Positions 1 to 7,629 of a stretch of DNA of 64,000 nt are shown here, in pieces. Position 1 is the first letter of the stretch; each line of letters starts with the position of its first letter. A model generated the notes under the pieces. That model made no database searches, was not told the origin of the DNA, and saw only the letters and a list, made by a program, of their open reading frames with translations. The position numbers were made by a program, and so were the translations under genes. Origin of the DNA: Chromatiales bacterium. Its GTDB lineage: Bacteria > Pseudomonadota > Gammaproteobacteria > Chromatiales > Chromatiaceae. The stretch is from the NCBI GenBank assembly GCA_028280505.1, contig JANQLO010000018.1, positions 39,029 to 103,028 of the forward strand. The letters run 5' to 3'.

Positions 1-807
1 CGCCTGTTCCAGGCGATCGAGGAACAGCGTGCGGTTCGGCAGTTCGGTCAGTCCGTCGAAATGGGCCAGGTAGTTGAGCTTGGCTTGGGCCTGCCGAATC
101 TCTGTGTTGGCCTGTTCGATGGCGATGACATGTCGCTGGCGTTGTCTCTCCAAGCGACCCAGGATATAGGCTGTCATCAGCGAGATGCCGAACGACAACG
201 CGATCATTAGAATGGCGGTACGCCTGAAGTCGTGCAGGTCGTTGCGGATTCTTGCATGCAGATGCGTTTCGACTTGATCGGCGTCTTCCATGAAGTCGGC
301 GAACACCATGTCGAATTCCTGGTCGATTTTCGAGCCCGGTGCCGATCCCTGAAGGTTGGCGTAACGTTCGCGAGCGATGGTCTCGAATTCGCGCAGCGCA
401 GTGCGCACGGATTCGATTTGGGTACGCAATGCGGGGTCTTTCAAGGGGCGATAGACACCTTCTTCGTTTTCGCCGCCCGTCAACATCGCCGAGGCGTACC
501 AGTCGGCCAATTCCAGGTATGACCAGACGTTCGCGATGTCTTCGTTACTGTCCCCGGACAGGATTTCTTCGAACCACAAGTGTCCGAGGGTCGCGTTGAT
601 CTTGATCTCCATAGCCGCGTCGATCAGCGGCGAGTGGCGTGACGCCATGCGTTCGCCGGTGTAGACGAGGAAAACCGTTACCGCCAGGGACAACAGCATC
701 ACAAGCAGGAATCCGGCCAGAAGATAATTGCTCTTGAATGCGTTCAAGGTAACTTCCGTGTGTCGATAAGCAGGTTCGAGAACGGTAGCTTGTGTCGACG
801 TTTTCAC
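1..807 (-). CDS. Membrane-bound GGDEF diguanylate cyclase, 3' part cut by window edge
   Basis: Reading the minus strand from about 807 gives an open frame to base 1 with no stop. It has a hydrophobic segment near the start (about residues 25-43, LLAGFLLVMLLSLAVTV), a roughly 140-residue helical extracytoplasmic region, a second membrane segment (IALSFGISLMTAYILG), a short coiled coil (RQRHVIAIEQANTEIRQAQ) and then LAHFDGLTELPNRTLFLDRL. That last stretch is the characteristic beginning of a GGDEF domain. The GGDEF signature itself lies beyond the window. By family it should make cyclic di-GMP from two GTP in response to a periplasmic signal. GTG at 807 and TTG at 747 are both possible starts; neither has a strong Shine-Dalgarno, so the 5' end is uncertain. 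Confidence 0.85.
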   Translation of the reverse strand, partial: MKTSTQATVLEPAYRHTEVTLNAFKSNYLLAGFLLVMLLSLAVTVFLVYTGERMASRHSPLIDAAMEIKINATLGHLWFEEILSGDSNEDIANVWSYLELADWYASAMLTGGENEEGVYRPLKDPALRTQIESVRTALREFETIARERYANLQGSAPGSKIDQEFDMVFADFMEDADQVETHLHARIRNDLHDFRRTAILMIALSFGISLMTAYILGRLERQRQRHVIAIEQANTEIRQAQAKLNYLAHFDGLTELPNRTLFLDRLEQA

Positions 808-870
808 GAGCTGGTGAAAAATATCGCCAACTACTTATATAAATGCTAATCGCCTTGAGATGTCTTTTAC

Positions 871-884
871 TTGACCTAGGTTAA
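871..884. promoter_or_regulatory. Possible CRP/FNR-family box
   Basis: TTGACCTAGGTTAA is a 5-4-5 imperfect palindrome (TTGAC-CTAG-GTTAA) close to the FNR/DNR pattern TTGAT-N4-ATCAA. It lies between the divergent diguanylate cyclase and the gene at 1037. Only shape and position support it; no regulator of this family is in the window. Confidence 0.3.
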
Positions 885-1036
885 AAACTGATATTTGTCG
901 CCTACGAATTGGGCGGTACGGGACCCCGATGTTCGAAGAAAAGGGGCCCGTCAGACGCTTACCGCCATCCGTTTGAAACCCCGGGGTGCAAGATGGTCGT
1001 AACATAACCAACAGATACCCACTGAACGGTGCCGGT

Positions 1037-1420
1037 ATGCCAAGACACGAGAGAATAGAGAGGTTCGCCAAACAAGTGCTTGGTTGTGCTTGTCCGGACG
1101 AGGTTTTTCAGCACATCGACTACAGTGAGACGGCCGGTGATGCCGGCCCGCTGAGAAAGATCACCATTGGCGAGCGGCTTCTGGTGTACCTCGCAGACTT
1201 CGACCGGACATCGTCCGTTGAACATCTGGTAAAGACGGCGCTTCGCGAAGGCGTCGCGGAACGTAACGAAAGGGGCTTCAACCGGTTCAGGTTGGTGTTG
1301 CTGACCGCTGGTCCGCAGGTATCCGATGACGCTTGGCAGGCGATGCTGCGGGCCTGTCCGGAGTGGGATGACAAGGTCCACCTGCATATCGTCGATGTAA
1401 AAGACGCCATGGGGCTTTGA
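1037..1420 (+). CDS. Conserved hypothetical protein with Cys-Ala-Cys-Pro motif
   Basis: A 127-residue soluble protein with no signal peptide or membrane segment. The start at 1037 (MPRHERIERF) is preferred because an upstream in-frame ATG at 986 adds residues unlike the rest. The N-terminal third has LGCACPDEVFQHIDY, with two cysteines in a CxCP arrangement followed by an acidic-aromatic stretch. The remainder alternates strands and helices (GERLLVYLADF, RFRLVLLTAG, KVHLHIVDVK), suggesting an alpha/beta or thioredoxin/ferredoxin-like fold. I do not recognise a named family. The CxC pair could bind a metal or act in thiol chemistry. It stands alone, convergent with the amidotransferase gene. 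Confidence 0.7.
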   Translation: MPRHERIERFAKQVLGCACPDEVFQHIDYSETAGDAGPLRKITIGERLLVYLADFDRTSSVEHLVKTALREGVAERNERGFNRFRLVLLTAGPQVSDDAWQAMLRACPEWDDKVHLHIVDVKDAMGL

Positions 1421-1456
1421 CCGATACGATGTGTCGCCCATGGGCGCGTACCGCTG

Positions 1457-2149
1457 TCATTTCGATAGCCAGGTCGTAACGAGGCTTTCGAGTGCCAGGC
1501 CGTTTTCGACAAAGTGTCGTTCATTCGCAAGCAATTGATCACGGGTTTGCACATAGGGCGCGTCGACCAGCTCATCGGCAGCGTGAGCGACCAAGCCCGC
1601 GACCGCGTCCCGCGTCATCTCGAAGTGAAACTGCAGGCCTACGATGTTTCTACCGGCGACGAACCCTTGGTTGCGACAGGCCTCCGAGTGATAAAGCGGC
1701 ACGGCATCGTCCGGCAAATCGAAGGTGTCACCGTGCCAATGAAATACGGTCAACTGATCGGGCAGCGCCTGCCCGATCGCCGTACGGTCGGCCTCGGGGC
1801 GTTTGCTGATCGGAAACCAGCCGATTTCGGGCTCCGGGTTTTTGCCGACCTTGGCACCGAGTGCGCTGGCGATGAGTTGTGCCCCCAGACAGATACCCAG
1901 TAGCGGGATATCGCGGTCGATGACATCACGCAGGAAATGTTTCTCGTTGCCGAGCCAGGGGTGAGCCTGACCATCGTCGACACCCATCGGGCCGCCCATC
2001 ACGATAACGGCGTCCGTTTCGTCCGCGGACGGAAGCCTGTCACCGGCAAACAGCCGGACAGATACGACATCGCTGCCAAGGCGGTCCAATACCGGTCCAA
2101 TCGCGGCCAGGCCCTCGAAGGGCACATGCTGCAGTGCATGAATTCGCAT
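1457..2149 (-). CDS. Class I glutamine amidotransferase-like protein (GMP synthase-type GATase domain)
   Basis: A 230-residue cytoplasmic protein made almost entirely of a class I GATase domain. Visible landmarks are VIVMGGPMGVDD (residues about 48-59), the nucleophile elbow GICLGAQLIASALG (Cys about residue 87), FHWHGDTFDLP and LQFHFEMT with the catalytic His. The matching Glu is in HFEMT. Stand-alone proteins of this COG0518-type group resemble the glutaminase half of GMP synthase, and several hydrolyse gamma-glutamyl compounds. The true acceptor is not visible. It is a single gene convergent with the gene at 1037, with no partner synthetase nearby. Confidence 0.85.
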   Translation of the reverse strand: MRIHALQHVPFEGLAAIGPVLDRLGSDVVSVRLFAGDRLPSADETDAVIVMGGPMGVDDGQAHPWLGNEKHFLRDVIDRDIPLLGICLGAQLIASALGAKVGKNPEPEIGWFPISKRPEADRTAIGQALPDQLTVFHWHGDTFDLPDDAVPLYHSEACRNQGFVAGRNIVGLQFHFEMTRDAVAGLVAHAADELVDAPYVQTRDQLLANERHFVENGLALESLVTTWLSK

Positions 2150-2279
2150 CAGTCTTCCAGTCAGTTATGAGACAAGGTGTTCGTGTCTTACAGGATGAAC
2201 CCGCGTGACGACACGCCTCGTCTGCGGGCCCATGGCATGCAGCCGGGCGAGCGGTATGTCCCGTATCGCTTAAATGGCC

Positions 2280-2759
2280 TCAACCCCGCCATTCACTGAA
2301 AACGAAATCTCGATCTTTTTGCTGAGCGTGACAGGCATGGCAAGACACGCCGTCATCCGATACCAAGCGTTCGGTACGGCTGTTCTTCGACCAGGCCTCG
2401 TAACCCCAGCCGTTGGTCTTGGGAAATCGTTGCCTGTCTTTCACCATCATGCCGATCAACACCCGGTCGCCTTCGACCGATGCCTTGTCGGCATCATGAC
2501 TTTGTAGTTGGTCGAATACCAGTTTGGAGCCATCGTCGAATTGCCCGTTTTTCAATCCCGCGAGCGCTTTTTCATTAGCGTAAACGTGGTGGATGCCGAG
2601 AAAGGGTGTTTCGAGCGGATGGCCCTTATGGATCGTCATCGACTTAACGTGGGCCCACAGGCGGTAGCCGTCCGGATAATCTATGGCATCCGCAATGGCC
2701 GCGGTACCGTTCAGCGCGATGGCCAGGCCCAACAGGCAGGTTGTGAGTGTTGTCTTCAT
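2280..2759 (-). CDS. Cytochrome P460 family protein
   Basis: A 159-residue secreted protein. The signal peptide (MKTTLTTCLLGLAIALNGTAAIADA) is followed by a cytochrome P460 domain: YRLWAHVKSMTIHKGH, HVYANEKAL, KLVFDQLQ, LIGMMVKDRQRFPKTNGWGYEAW. It ends in a CxxCH c-heme motif, SCHACHAQQKDRDFVF. Family members bind heme in the periplasm; P460 oxidises hydroxylamine, and the related cytochromes c'-beta bind NO. Whether this one makes the lysine-heme cross-link of true P460 cannot be seen. It lies 27 bp downstream of the DUF2024 gene in the same orientation, so the two are probably one transcript controlled by the divergent MarR protein. Confidence 0.88.
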   Translation of the reverse strand: MKTTLTTCLLGLAIALNGTAAIADAIDYPDGYRLWAHVKSMTIHKGHPLETPFLGIHHVYANEKALAGLKNGQFDDGSKLVFDQLQSHDADKASVEGDRVLIGMMVKDRQRFPKTNGWGYEAWSKNSRTERLVSDDGVSCHACHAQQKDRDFVFSEWRG

Positions 2760-2786
2760 GGTCGCTTCTCCAGTGGTGAGAGGTGT

Positions 2787-3059
2787 TCAATAGAAGGGGC
2801 TCGGGCAGCCTTCCATCTGCAGGATGAAATAGCTGTCGCGCGCGATACGGCTTTCTATCTCGGGGCTGGCAGCGCTTTCGGAATGACAAAAGCGACATAG
2901 CTCGAGTGAAACCCGAGTATCCGATATACCTATGCCGTTCAGCCATTGCACGGCGTAGCTGCGGGGATCCTGGGCATGTCCCTTGGGTATGAGTACATCG
3001 AAATGCATGAGGGTGCCGTCTGCCGTACGGGCATAGGTGTCGTAAACATCGAGTTGCAT
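2787..3059 (-). CDS. DUF2024 family protein
   Basis: A 90-residue cytoplasmic protein. MQLDVYDTYARTADGTLMHF, FDVLIP, a tryptophan-containing helix (AVQWLNGIG) and the cysteine-rich ending LCRFCHSE...ILQMEGCPSPF are the hallmarks of DUF2024, a small family of unknown function. The start at 3059 is chosen over a longer in-frame ATG at 3218 because GGAG sits about 9 bp upstream and the family begins with this MxxDVYDTY sequence. The longer version would also run through both operators. First gene of the pair with cytochrome P460. Confidence 0.9.
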   Translation of the reverse strand: MQLDVYDTYARTADGTLMHFDVLIPKGHAQDPRSYAVQWLNGIGISDTRVSLELCRFCHSESAASPEIESRIARDSYFILQMEGCPSPFY

Positions 3060-3078
3060 CAGCCGTCTCCGGATTTTT

Positions 3079-3095
3079 AGTTTCGACTCGAAACT
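3079..3095. promoter_or_regulatory. Palindromic operator 1 (MarR-type)
   Basis: AGTTTCGACTCGAAACT is a palindrome with an odd central base; flanking bases extend it to TTTTAG...CTAAAA. It lies just upstream of the DUF2024 start, where it would cover the promoter of the DUF2024-P460 pair. A near-identical copy lies 55 bp away (centre to centre) next to the marR-like gene. Two copies of one palindrome between divergent genes is the usual arrangement for a MarR repressor. Confidence 0.75.
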
Positions 3096-3133
3096 AAAAG
3101 GATTTAAGCAGTCCGGTGTGGGGCTGTCAAGAA

Positions 3134-3150
3134 AGTTTCGATACGAAACT
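3134..3150. promoter_or_regulatory. Palindromic operator 2 (MarR-type)
   Basis: AGTTTCGATACGAAACT differs from operator 1 only in the centre. It ends 2 bp before the first possible ATG (3153) of the MarR gene. There is no room there for a ribosome-binding site, so either the mRNA is leaderless or translation begins later (for example ATG 3198). Confidence 0.75.
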
Positions 3151-3152
3151 AA

Positions 3153-3770
3153 ATGTCGTCTATGCTTGACCAGGAGCGAACAAAACCGGATGCGGCAATG
3201 AGCGCTGAATCGATTCACAACACCTTGGAAAGATTGTGCAACCTACTGCGGGTCGAGGCGCGAGAGGCGGGTGCAGCGGCTGGGTTGCTGCCGATTCAGT
3301 TCGAGGCTCTGCACTATCTGGTGCAGTGCAACCGATACTCAAATACGGTCCAGGGTGTCAGCGAGTTTCTCGGCCAGACCAAAGGCACCGTATCCAAGAC
3401 CGTCGCCGTGTTGGAAGATCGCGGGCTCATCGAACGCATAGCCGACTCCGAGGATCGGCGCGTGGTACACCTGATTGCTACCGTTGCGGGAAAACGGATG
3501 CTGAAAAAGGTGGTGCCGGCAGGTTTTTTGCTCAAGGCGCTTGCTGTATCGAAGGGGAGACAGGTCGAAGTGCTGGATCGCGCGCTAAAGGATTTGCTGC
3601 TGGCCGCTCAACGGGTCAGGGCCAGCAAGAGTTTCGGTGCATGTAAGAGCTGCCGTTTCAATGAACAGGCGGACGGGCGCTTCAAATGCGGTCTGACCGG
3701 GGAGGCACTGGCTGCCAGGGAGACCGAAATGATCTGTCGTGAACACGAATACCCGGTTTCCGCGGTCTGA
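3153..3770 (+). CDS. MarR family regulator with C-terminal four-cysteine motif
   Basis: 205 residues if started at 3153. A MarR winged-helix domain spans about residues 20-150: LLPIQFEALHYL, then the recognition region GVSEFLGQTKGTVSKTVAVL and the wing RGLIERIADSEDRRVVHL. After it comes a tail not typical of MarR, with cysteines at about 164, 167, 179 and 195 (ACKSCRFN, FKCGL, EMICREH). This CxxC-x11-C-x15-C spacing suggests an Fe-S cluster or zinc and hence redox or NO sensing. It is divergent from the DUF2024-cytochrome P460 pair, with two matching palindromes between them, so it probably represses that pair and itself. The start is uncertain: 3153 lacks a Shine-Dalgarno and abuts operator 2. 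An in-frame ATG at 3198 (MSAESIHN) would keep the whole domain. Confidence 0.88.
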   Translation: MSSMLDQERTKPDAAMSAESIHNTLERLCNLLRVEAREAGAAAGLLPIQFEALHYLVQCNRYSNTVQGVSEFLGQTKGTVSKTVAVLEDRGLIERIADSEDRRVVHLIATVAGKRMLKKVVPAGFLLKALAVSKGRQVEVLDRALKDLLLAAQRVRASKSFGACKSCRFNEQADGRFKCGLTGEALAARETEMICREHEYPVSAV

Positions 3771-3952
3771 GTGCCGAATGGTTTCCCCGGATGGGGCGTC
3801 TGGCATTTGGCGGCTAACTGACTCGTCTCTCTCGATGTTTTGGGACACTCCCTGCCATGCCGTATCGTTTTCGGATTGAAGAATAGTCCTGGGAATTAAT
3901 CTCTATCTGCCGCGTTGTCGTCACATCAAGTCATTGTCGCGAGTGCCGTGCC

Positions 3953-4250
3953 GAAGATTACCCGATCCATATCATCAAGATCGATTGTAGCTTCGTGAAT
4001 AAAATCGGAGAAAACGATCGCATGCGTCATATCGTTTCCGCTCGTTTCCGCGATTGTCCAACTGGCGAACTCGTTGAATATTAAAGTTGTGGCGGAGGGC
4101 GTGGAGACAGCCGAACAGGGCGTCTTGCTCAAAGCAATGGGATGCGACGAAGCACAGGGTTACTATTTCGGTAAACCCTTGTCACCGGAAGAATACACCG
4201 AACTACTGCCGGTCCACCGTTCGCCTAATTGTTTGCCGTTTCGCAAGTAG
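3953..4250 (+). pseudogene. C-terminal remnant of an EAL-domain c-di-GMP phosphodiesterase, frameshifted by a 10-bp duplication
   Basis: The first part reads EDYPIHIIKIDCSFVNKIGENDRMRHIVSA, which matches the IKIDxSFV segment of EAL domains. After a frame change it reads AIVQLANSLNIKVVAEGVETAEQG...MGCDEAQGYYFGKPL, the classic end of an EAL domain, stopping at TAG 4248-4250. The frame change coincides with a tandem duplication of TCGTTTCCGC (4032-4041 and 4042-4051). Deleting one copy gives the continuous sequence HIVSAIVQLANSL. The EAL signature and the N-terminal two thirds of the domain are missing upstream, where I see nothing recognisable in 3771-3952, so this is a dead 3' fragment. Confidence 0.85.
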
Positions 4251-4314
4251 TCGGATTTGAAGCGATCCGCTGATTTTTGACGATGCCCAGTCCGATCGGG
4301 ATCTCGCGTACTCC

Positions 4315-5958
4315 TCAGATAGCGCGTCGAGCCAATTGGTCGCGGATATGTTCGCCGGTACGGATAGCCAGAGCCTGTATGGTCAATGACGGTGCCTCTC
4401 CGCCGCCACTGCTGGGAAACACGCTGGCATCCGCGATAAAGAGGTTCTTCCAGCGGTGACTACGTCCCCAGCGATCGACCACGGAGTCTTCCGGCGAGTC
4501 CCCCATACGACAGGTTCCGAATACATGCGAGGCGACAAATTGGTCATAAGTGCCAATCTCCTCGACGATTGTATCGATTCCGGCTTCATCGCTTACCTGG
4601 CGGCAGAGTCCCTGCATAAACGTGAGCCGTTTGGTCGTTGTATCATCGACGTAGCTGTTGATGCGCGGTAATGGTTGCCCAAACAAGTCCTTTTCTTCAG
4701 GATCAAGATCGATGTAACTCGAATCGTTCGGCAGGAAGGCACCGCCGGATTGTATGGTGATTGCGCGACCGAACTGTTCGCGCATGGCCTGTTTATGCTG
4801 TCGTCCCCAGCCGTCGACCACTCGGTGCGCATAGGCCACCGGTCCGACGAGATATGATTGCGGTGTTGCTACGGTAAGGGTGCAGCCGCCCGGTGCCCCC
4901 GGGATCGAGTGCGGTGCATTGAAGTCCCAGCATACCGTGTCGACGGGCAGGCCGCGGTGGCTGCCGAGGTTTTCTTTATGTAAACCGCTTAACTGCCACA
5001 GTACGGTTTCCATGAAGTTTTTGCCGACCTGGCCTGATTCATTGGCGATAGACGACAGCAACAACAGCCTCGGGGTTTCGAGCGCGCCGCATGCGGCGAC
5101 GAACACTCGGGCCGATATCTCATGTGTCAAACCCGCGGTGTTTCTGACCGTGACGGAACGAACTTCGTCGTTCTTACCGGCATGTATTTCGGTAACGGTG
5201 TTAAAGGTTTCTATTCTGCAGTTGCCCGTTGCCAAGGCCGAGCGGATGAATGTGACGTCGACGCTACCCTTGTCGCCCCTCGGACAGCCCCGGTTGCAAT
5301 TTGCGCAATAGTTGCAAGGGGGGCGGTTCCGATATGCACGAGAAAGAATCCCCAAGCTATTCGCTTGCCAGTTGAACGTGCTGTCGCGCGTAACGGCCCG
5401 GCTGGCGTAGCTCAGCGCATGCGGCGGTAATGGAAAGGGCTCGCTGCGCCAGCGCGCACCCTGGTTATCGGGGCCTGCCACACCGATCAGTTTTTCTGCT
5501 TTTACGTAATAAGGCTCGAGTTCCGCATAGCTGATTGGCCAGTCTGCGGCGACGCCATGTCTTGAATACATGTTCATGGCATCCGGGTGGAGTCTGTGGG
5601 CTTCGCCCGAGTAATGGAGCGTCGAACCCCCGACACCTCGGACGTGCATGTACTGGCCTGCCAGGCGTTTGCTACCCGTGTTGGCCAAACCGTGCCGAAG
5701 ACTCCGGCTCAGCAGGTGTTCGAGTTTGGGGTCGAGGTTCTGAAGTTCCGCGAAGGTGTAGCGGGGGTGATCGGGTTGATCCGGGAAGTCGCGCAGTTCC
5801 CAATCATCTGTTGAGAGGGGGTAGTCGTATTGAGGCAAAAACTCGGGACCGGATTCCAGGATCACGACCTTTACACCCGCGTTGGCCAGGGTCCAGGCGA
5901 CGGCACCGCCGCCCGCGCCCGAGCCGACCACGACAACCTCAGGCTCGAAGTCTTGCAT
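4315..5958 (-). CDS. GMC family FAD-dependent oxidoreductase (gluconate/glucose dehydrogenase-type large subunit)
   Basis: 547 residues from MQDFEPE (start 5958; a longer frame to 6078 overlaps the upstream gene and is rejected). The N-terminal FAD-binding motif is VVVGSGAGGGAVAWTLANAG, with VVILESG at the end of the next strand. The middle holds a Cys-rich loop, PPCNYCANCNRGCPRG, resembling the Fe-S-binding loop of FAD glucose dehydrogenases. The C-terminus has the GMC active site HVFGTCRMG and NLFIADASVFPSSGGGEAPSLT. It should oxidise a sugar, sugar acid or alcohol at the periplasmic side. It lacks its own signal peptide, as is usual when it is exported with the Tat-bearing small subunit encoded 6 bp upstream. 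No cytochrome c subunit gene is adjacent. Confidence 0.88.
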   Translation of the reverse strand: MQDFEPEVVVVGSGAGGGAVAWTLANAGVKVVILESGPEFLPQYDYPLSTDDWELRDFPDQPDHPRYTFAELQNLDPKLEHLLSRSLRHGLANTGSKRLAGQYMHVRGVGGSTLHYSGEAHRLHPDAMNMYSRHGVAADWPISYAELEPYYVKAEKLIGVAGPDNQGARWRSEPFPLPPHALSYASRAVTRDSTFNWQANSLGILSRAYRNRPPCNYCANCNRGCPRGDKGSVDVTFIRSALATGNCRIETFNTVTEIHAGKNDEVRSVTVRNTAGLTHEISARVFVAACGALETPRLLLLSSIANESGQVGKNFMETVLWQLSGLHKENLGSHRGLPVDTVCWDFNAPHSIPGAPGGCTLTVATPQSYLVGPVAYAHRVVDGWGRQHKQAMREQFGRAITIQSGGAFLPNDSSYIDLDPEEKDLFGQPLPRINSYVDDTTTKRLTFMQGLCRQVSDEAGIDTIVEEIGTYDQFVASHVFGTCRMGDSPEDSVVDRWGRSHRWKNLFIADASVFPSSGGGEAPSLTIQALAIRTGEHIRDQLARRAI

Positions 5959-5963
5959 AAGGC

Positions 5964-6482
5964 CTACGTCTTTTCCGGTGCGCTGCTGTAGTTGAAATAG
6001 CCGACCGGTTGCGGTGGGTGCAGTTGTCCGAATGAACTCCATGTATCGGGGTGGCTGTAATAGAGTTCCATCGCCCAATCACGCATTTCCCTAAAGAACT
6101 TCCGTTGAACCGAGGCGTGGTCGGCTTTTTCGGCCAGACTGATGATGTCGACGCGTTGCGGTTCTTCAAGGTCGATGAAATTTTTCGTATGCATTTGATG
6201 CGCTGTGCGGTCCAGCCATTTCAGGCCCTCTGAATAAAGCGCCTTTAAAGAAGCTGAGCGGTTGATGGTATCGAGCATTTTTTTTGCCACACCGAGTTCG
6301 CTGGCGGCGGGTGATTCGTCGTCTGCCGGGATCAACGTATCCACGAATACGGTAAACAATGCGTGCGGGCCGTTGGGCCTATGCGGCGTTTTTCCTTCGA
6401 CGGTCGAAACGGCTGCGCGGCCGACACCGGCGGTCAGGAACTGTGCGACACACAGGATTTTCAGTACAGATCGTCTTTGCAT
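5964..6482 (-). CDS. Gluconate 2-dehydrogenase subunit 3-like protein, Tat-exported
   Basis: 172 residues from MQRRSVLKILC (start 6482). The twin-arginine start RRSVLK and hydrophobic stretch ILCVAQFLTAGVGRAA mark a Tat signal. The mature part contains FTVFVDTLIPADDESPAASELGVAKKML and FREMRDWAMELYYSHPDTW...YFNYSSAPE, typical of the small subunit of membrane gluconate and FAD-glucose dehydrogenases. In such enzymes this subunit is needed for folding and carries the FAD subunit through the Tat pathway. It ends 6 bp before the GMC gene, so the two are co-translated. Confidence 0.85.
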   Translation of the reverse strand: MQRRSVLKILCVAQFLTAGVGRAAVSTVEGKTPHRPNGPHALFTVFVDTLIPADDESPAASELGVAKKMLDTINRSASLKALYSEGLKWLDRTAHQMHTKNFIDLEEPQRVDIISLAEKADHASVQRKFFREMRDWAMELYYSHPDTWSSFGQLHPPQPVGYFNYSSAPEKT

Positions 6483-6746
6483 GATTTGCGTTTTCGAGGA
6501 TCGAAGAAGTACCCCATCAAGCATACCAGCGAGTGATATCGATGCTGCCGCAAAAAGCGGTGGACAATTCTTTGGCGTCAGGCTTCATGACCTTGAATAG
6601 GCGTCAGTTTTTTTTACAGTTTCGGTTTTGCCTTACACATAATCTTCGATAACTACATGTTTAGTCACGTTTAAATTTTTATGGTACGTATTTCGCATCA
6701 GATCGGTCTCCCTTGGGAAGCAAGTTTACGGAAATCGGGAAATACA

Positions 6747-7553
6747 ATGAAAAAGTTCTCAAAAAATGCATTGGCAATGGCAAGTGTGCTGTTTGTCGCG
6801 CCCAGCTTGGTCCACGCCGGAATAGCCTTCAATGGTTGGGAGCGCGATTCACGCGTCACCGACAGTGTGACGGATAGCGCCGGCACCTTCAGTTACGAGT
6901 ACACCGTAATCAACACCTCTTTTCGCTGTAACGTCAATCCTACTAACCCGGAGTGCGAAAACGAGTTTGATGGCGAAGTGTTTGCCGAGCCGATCATCAT
7001 CGACTGGGAATTGCCCTATTTTGACGATGCAGCGATTTCCAACATCCGCTCCCCGGTTGGCTGGACGTACAGCATCGAAACCATCGGCGTGCCCAATTTC
7101 GCAACCGGTTGGGCCGGGGTGGCCGAGTGGCAGACTCCTGGCGATCCCTTCAACAATCTCGGTGATGCGTTCAATAACGTCGAGAAAGTGTTGCATTGGT
7201 ACGTCGAAAACACCGACGCATGTTTTCCGGGTGGAGACATAGCATTAAGTTCCGTGTCTGCCGATCCCGCATGTGCTGGAATCATCTCAGATGCATCGCG
7301 TCTCGACCCGAGTAATTACCATCAGGACCGTCTGAGCGGGTTTGGTTTTGATTCGATCTATGACAAAACCGATGCGCCCTATCAGGCGTCTTGGCTGTTA
7401 TTACCGGTGCGCACCGGTGATCCCGCATTCCCGTTGGGTGGTTTCCCCAATTCCCCAACCGTAGCCGGCACGCAGCAGGTGCCGCTGCCTGCTCCATTGG
7501 CGTTGCTGGGGCTTGGTATCCTGGGCTTGGCTTACTCCCGCAAGTTCAAATAA
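6747..7553 (+). CDS. VPLPA-CTERM (PEP-CTERM-like) exported protein
   Basis: 268 residues from MKKFSKNALAMA. A signal peptide (residues 1 to about 27, ending LVHA) is followed by an acidic, aromatic-rich mature domain with a few paired cysteines (FRCNVNPTNPEC, DACFPGG, DPACAG). The C-terminus is VPLPAPLALLGLGILGLAYS followed by basic RKFK: the motif, transmembrane helix and basic tail of an exosortase sorting signal in the VPLPA variant. Such proteins are cut by an exosortase and usually linked to exopolysaccharide or biofilm matrix. No exosortase is in the window. The function of the mature domain is not recognisable. A strong terminator follows 33 bp downstream. Confidence 0.85.
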   Translation: MKKFSKNALAMASVLFVAPSLVHAGIAFNGWERDSRVTDSVTDSAGTFSYEYTVINTSFRCNVNPTNPECENEFDGEVFAEPIIIDWELPYFDDAAISNIRSPVGWTYSIETIGVPNFATGWAGVAEWQTPGDPFNNLGDAFNNVEKVLHWYVENTDACFPGGDIALSSVSADPACAGIISDASRLDPSNYHQDRLSGFGFDSIYDKTDAPYQASWLLLPVRTGDPAFPLGGFPNSPTVAGTQQVPLPAPLALLGLGILGLAYSRKFK

Positions 7554-7585
7554 CCCAGCGTTAATGCGCCAAGGAGGGCGAAAAG

Positions 7586-7629
7586 AAACCCCGTCATGGT
7601 CTTATTAGCCTGGCGGGGTTTTTCGTTTT
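7586..7629 (+). terminator. Rho-independent terminator after the VPLPA-CTERM gene
   Basis: Arms AAACCCCGTCA and TGGCGGGGTTT (one bulge) around a short loop, followed by TTTCGTTTT. Confidence 0.88.
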
